Assembly (NCBI GenBank): GCA_002633025.1
Contig: NMRB01001409.1
Span: 8,210-72,209 of the forward strand
Source: Notospermus geniculatus
Taxonomy: Eukaryota; Nemertea; Pilidiophora; Heteronemertea; Lineidae
DNA: 64,000 nt
Reading direction: 5' to 3'
Positions 63,807 to 64,000 of this stretch are shown here, in pieces (position 1 is the stretch's first letter; each line of letters starts with the position of its first letter). The translations under genes and the position numbers were made by a program. The notes below the pieces were generated by a model. That model saw only the letters and a program-made list of their open reading frames with translations. It did no database searches and was not told the DNA's origin.

Positions 63807-64000
63807 GCTTCTCATGAGCAGATTTTGGTTCCCCTCAGTTTGTTTCCAATTTTCTCCAGCTGACGCCCTGTCCCATCGTCTCGAGAACTGAGGAAACTCA
63901 AAATGAGTAGACTTTGTCTCCACTTCAGAATGAGACTCCAGTTGAAGTTATCTCCAGTCGATGCAAGAGAGCTCCAGCCTTAGAAAACGGTTACTCATTC

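Overview
This is eukaryotic nuclear DNA, most likely from a marine invertebrate. Coding sequence is sparse and split by GT-AG introns. AGGCCTA words recur throughout, and the spacer DNA is packed with foldback (MITE-like) elements and GTCCGTCGTC-type dispersed repeats. I cannot name the species; a lancelet, hemichordate, echinoderm or lophotrochozoan would all fit. There are two assembly gaps (24448-24570 and 48093-48490), and homopolymer G runs at the left edge and beside the second gap.

The clearest gene is an SLCO/OATP organic anion transporter on the plus strand (20268-30270). Ten exons join with matching phases, apart from one unresolved junction around exon 4. Everything else that looks genic on the minus strand is rhodopsin-class GPCR. 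An intact single-exon receptor lies at 688-1791. A tandemly duplicated pair lies at 13965-15154 and 17235-18225, and both copies are broken, one by a 179-bp foldback insertion and the other by a 20-bp deletion. A truncated, transposon-split receptor lies near 33.1-35.0 kb. Three three-exon paralogues lie at 52.1-64 kb: one intact (57275-60776), one running off the right edge (61559-63017) and one with several disabling lesions (52152-56496).

The remainder is mobile or repetitive DNA: 5'-truncated LINE fragments (11.0-12.1 kb and 58.0-58.9 kb), about thirty inverted-repeat elements, minisatellites (1.84-2.28, 4.43-4.75, 6.37-6.72 and 38.8-39.4 kb), a 600-bp tandem array (49.2-51.9 kb) and an identical 999-bp duplication (33736-34734 and 35803-36801).

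I see no operon-like or defence-like system. The most informative content is natural insertion experiments: several elements sit inside receptor exons or duplicated DNA where the empty site can be read from a paralogue, which fixes element ends and target-site duplications to the base.
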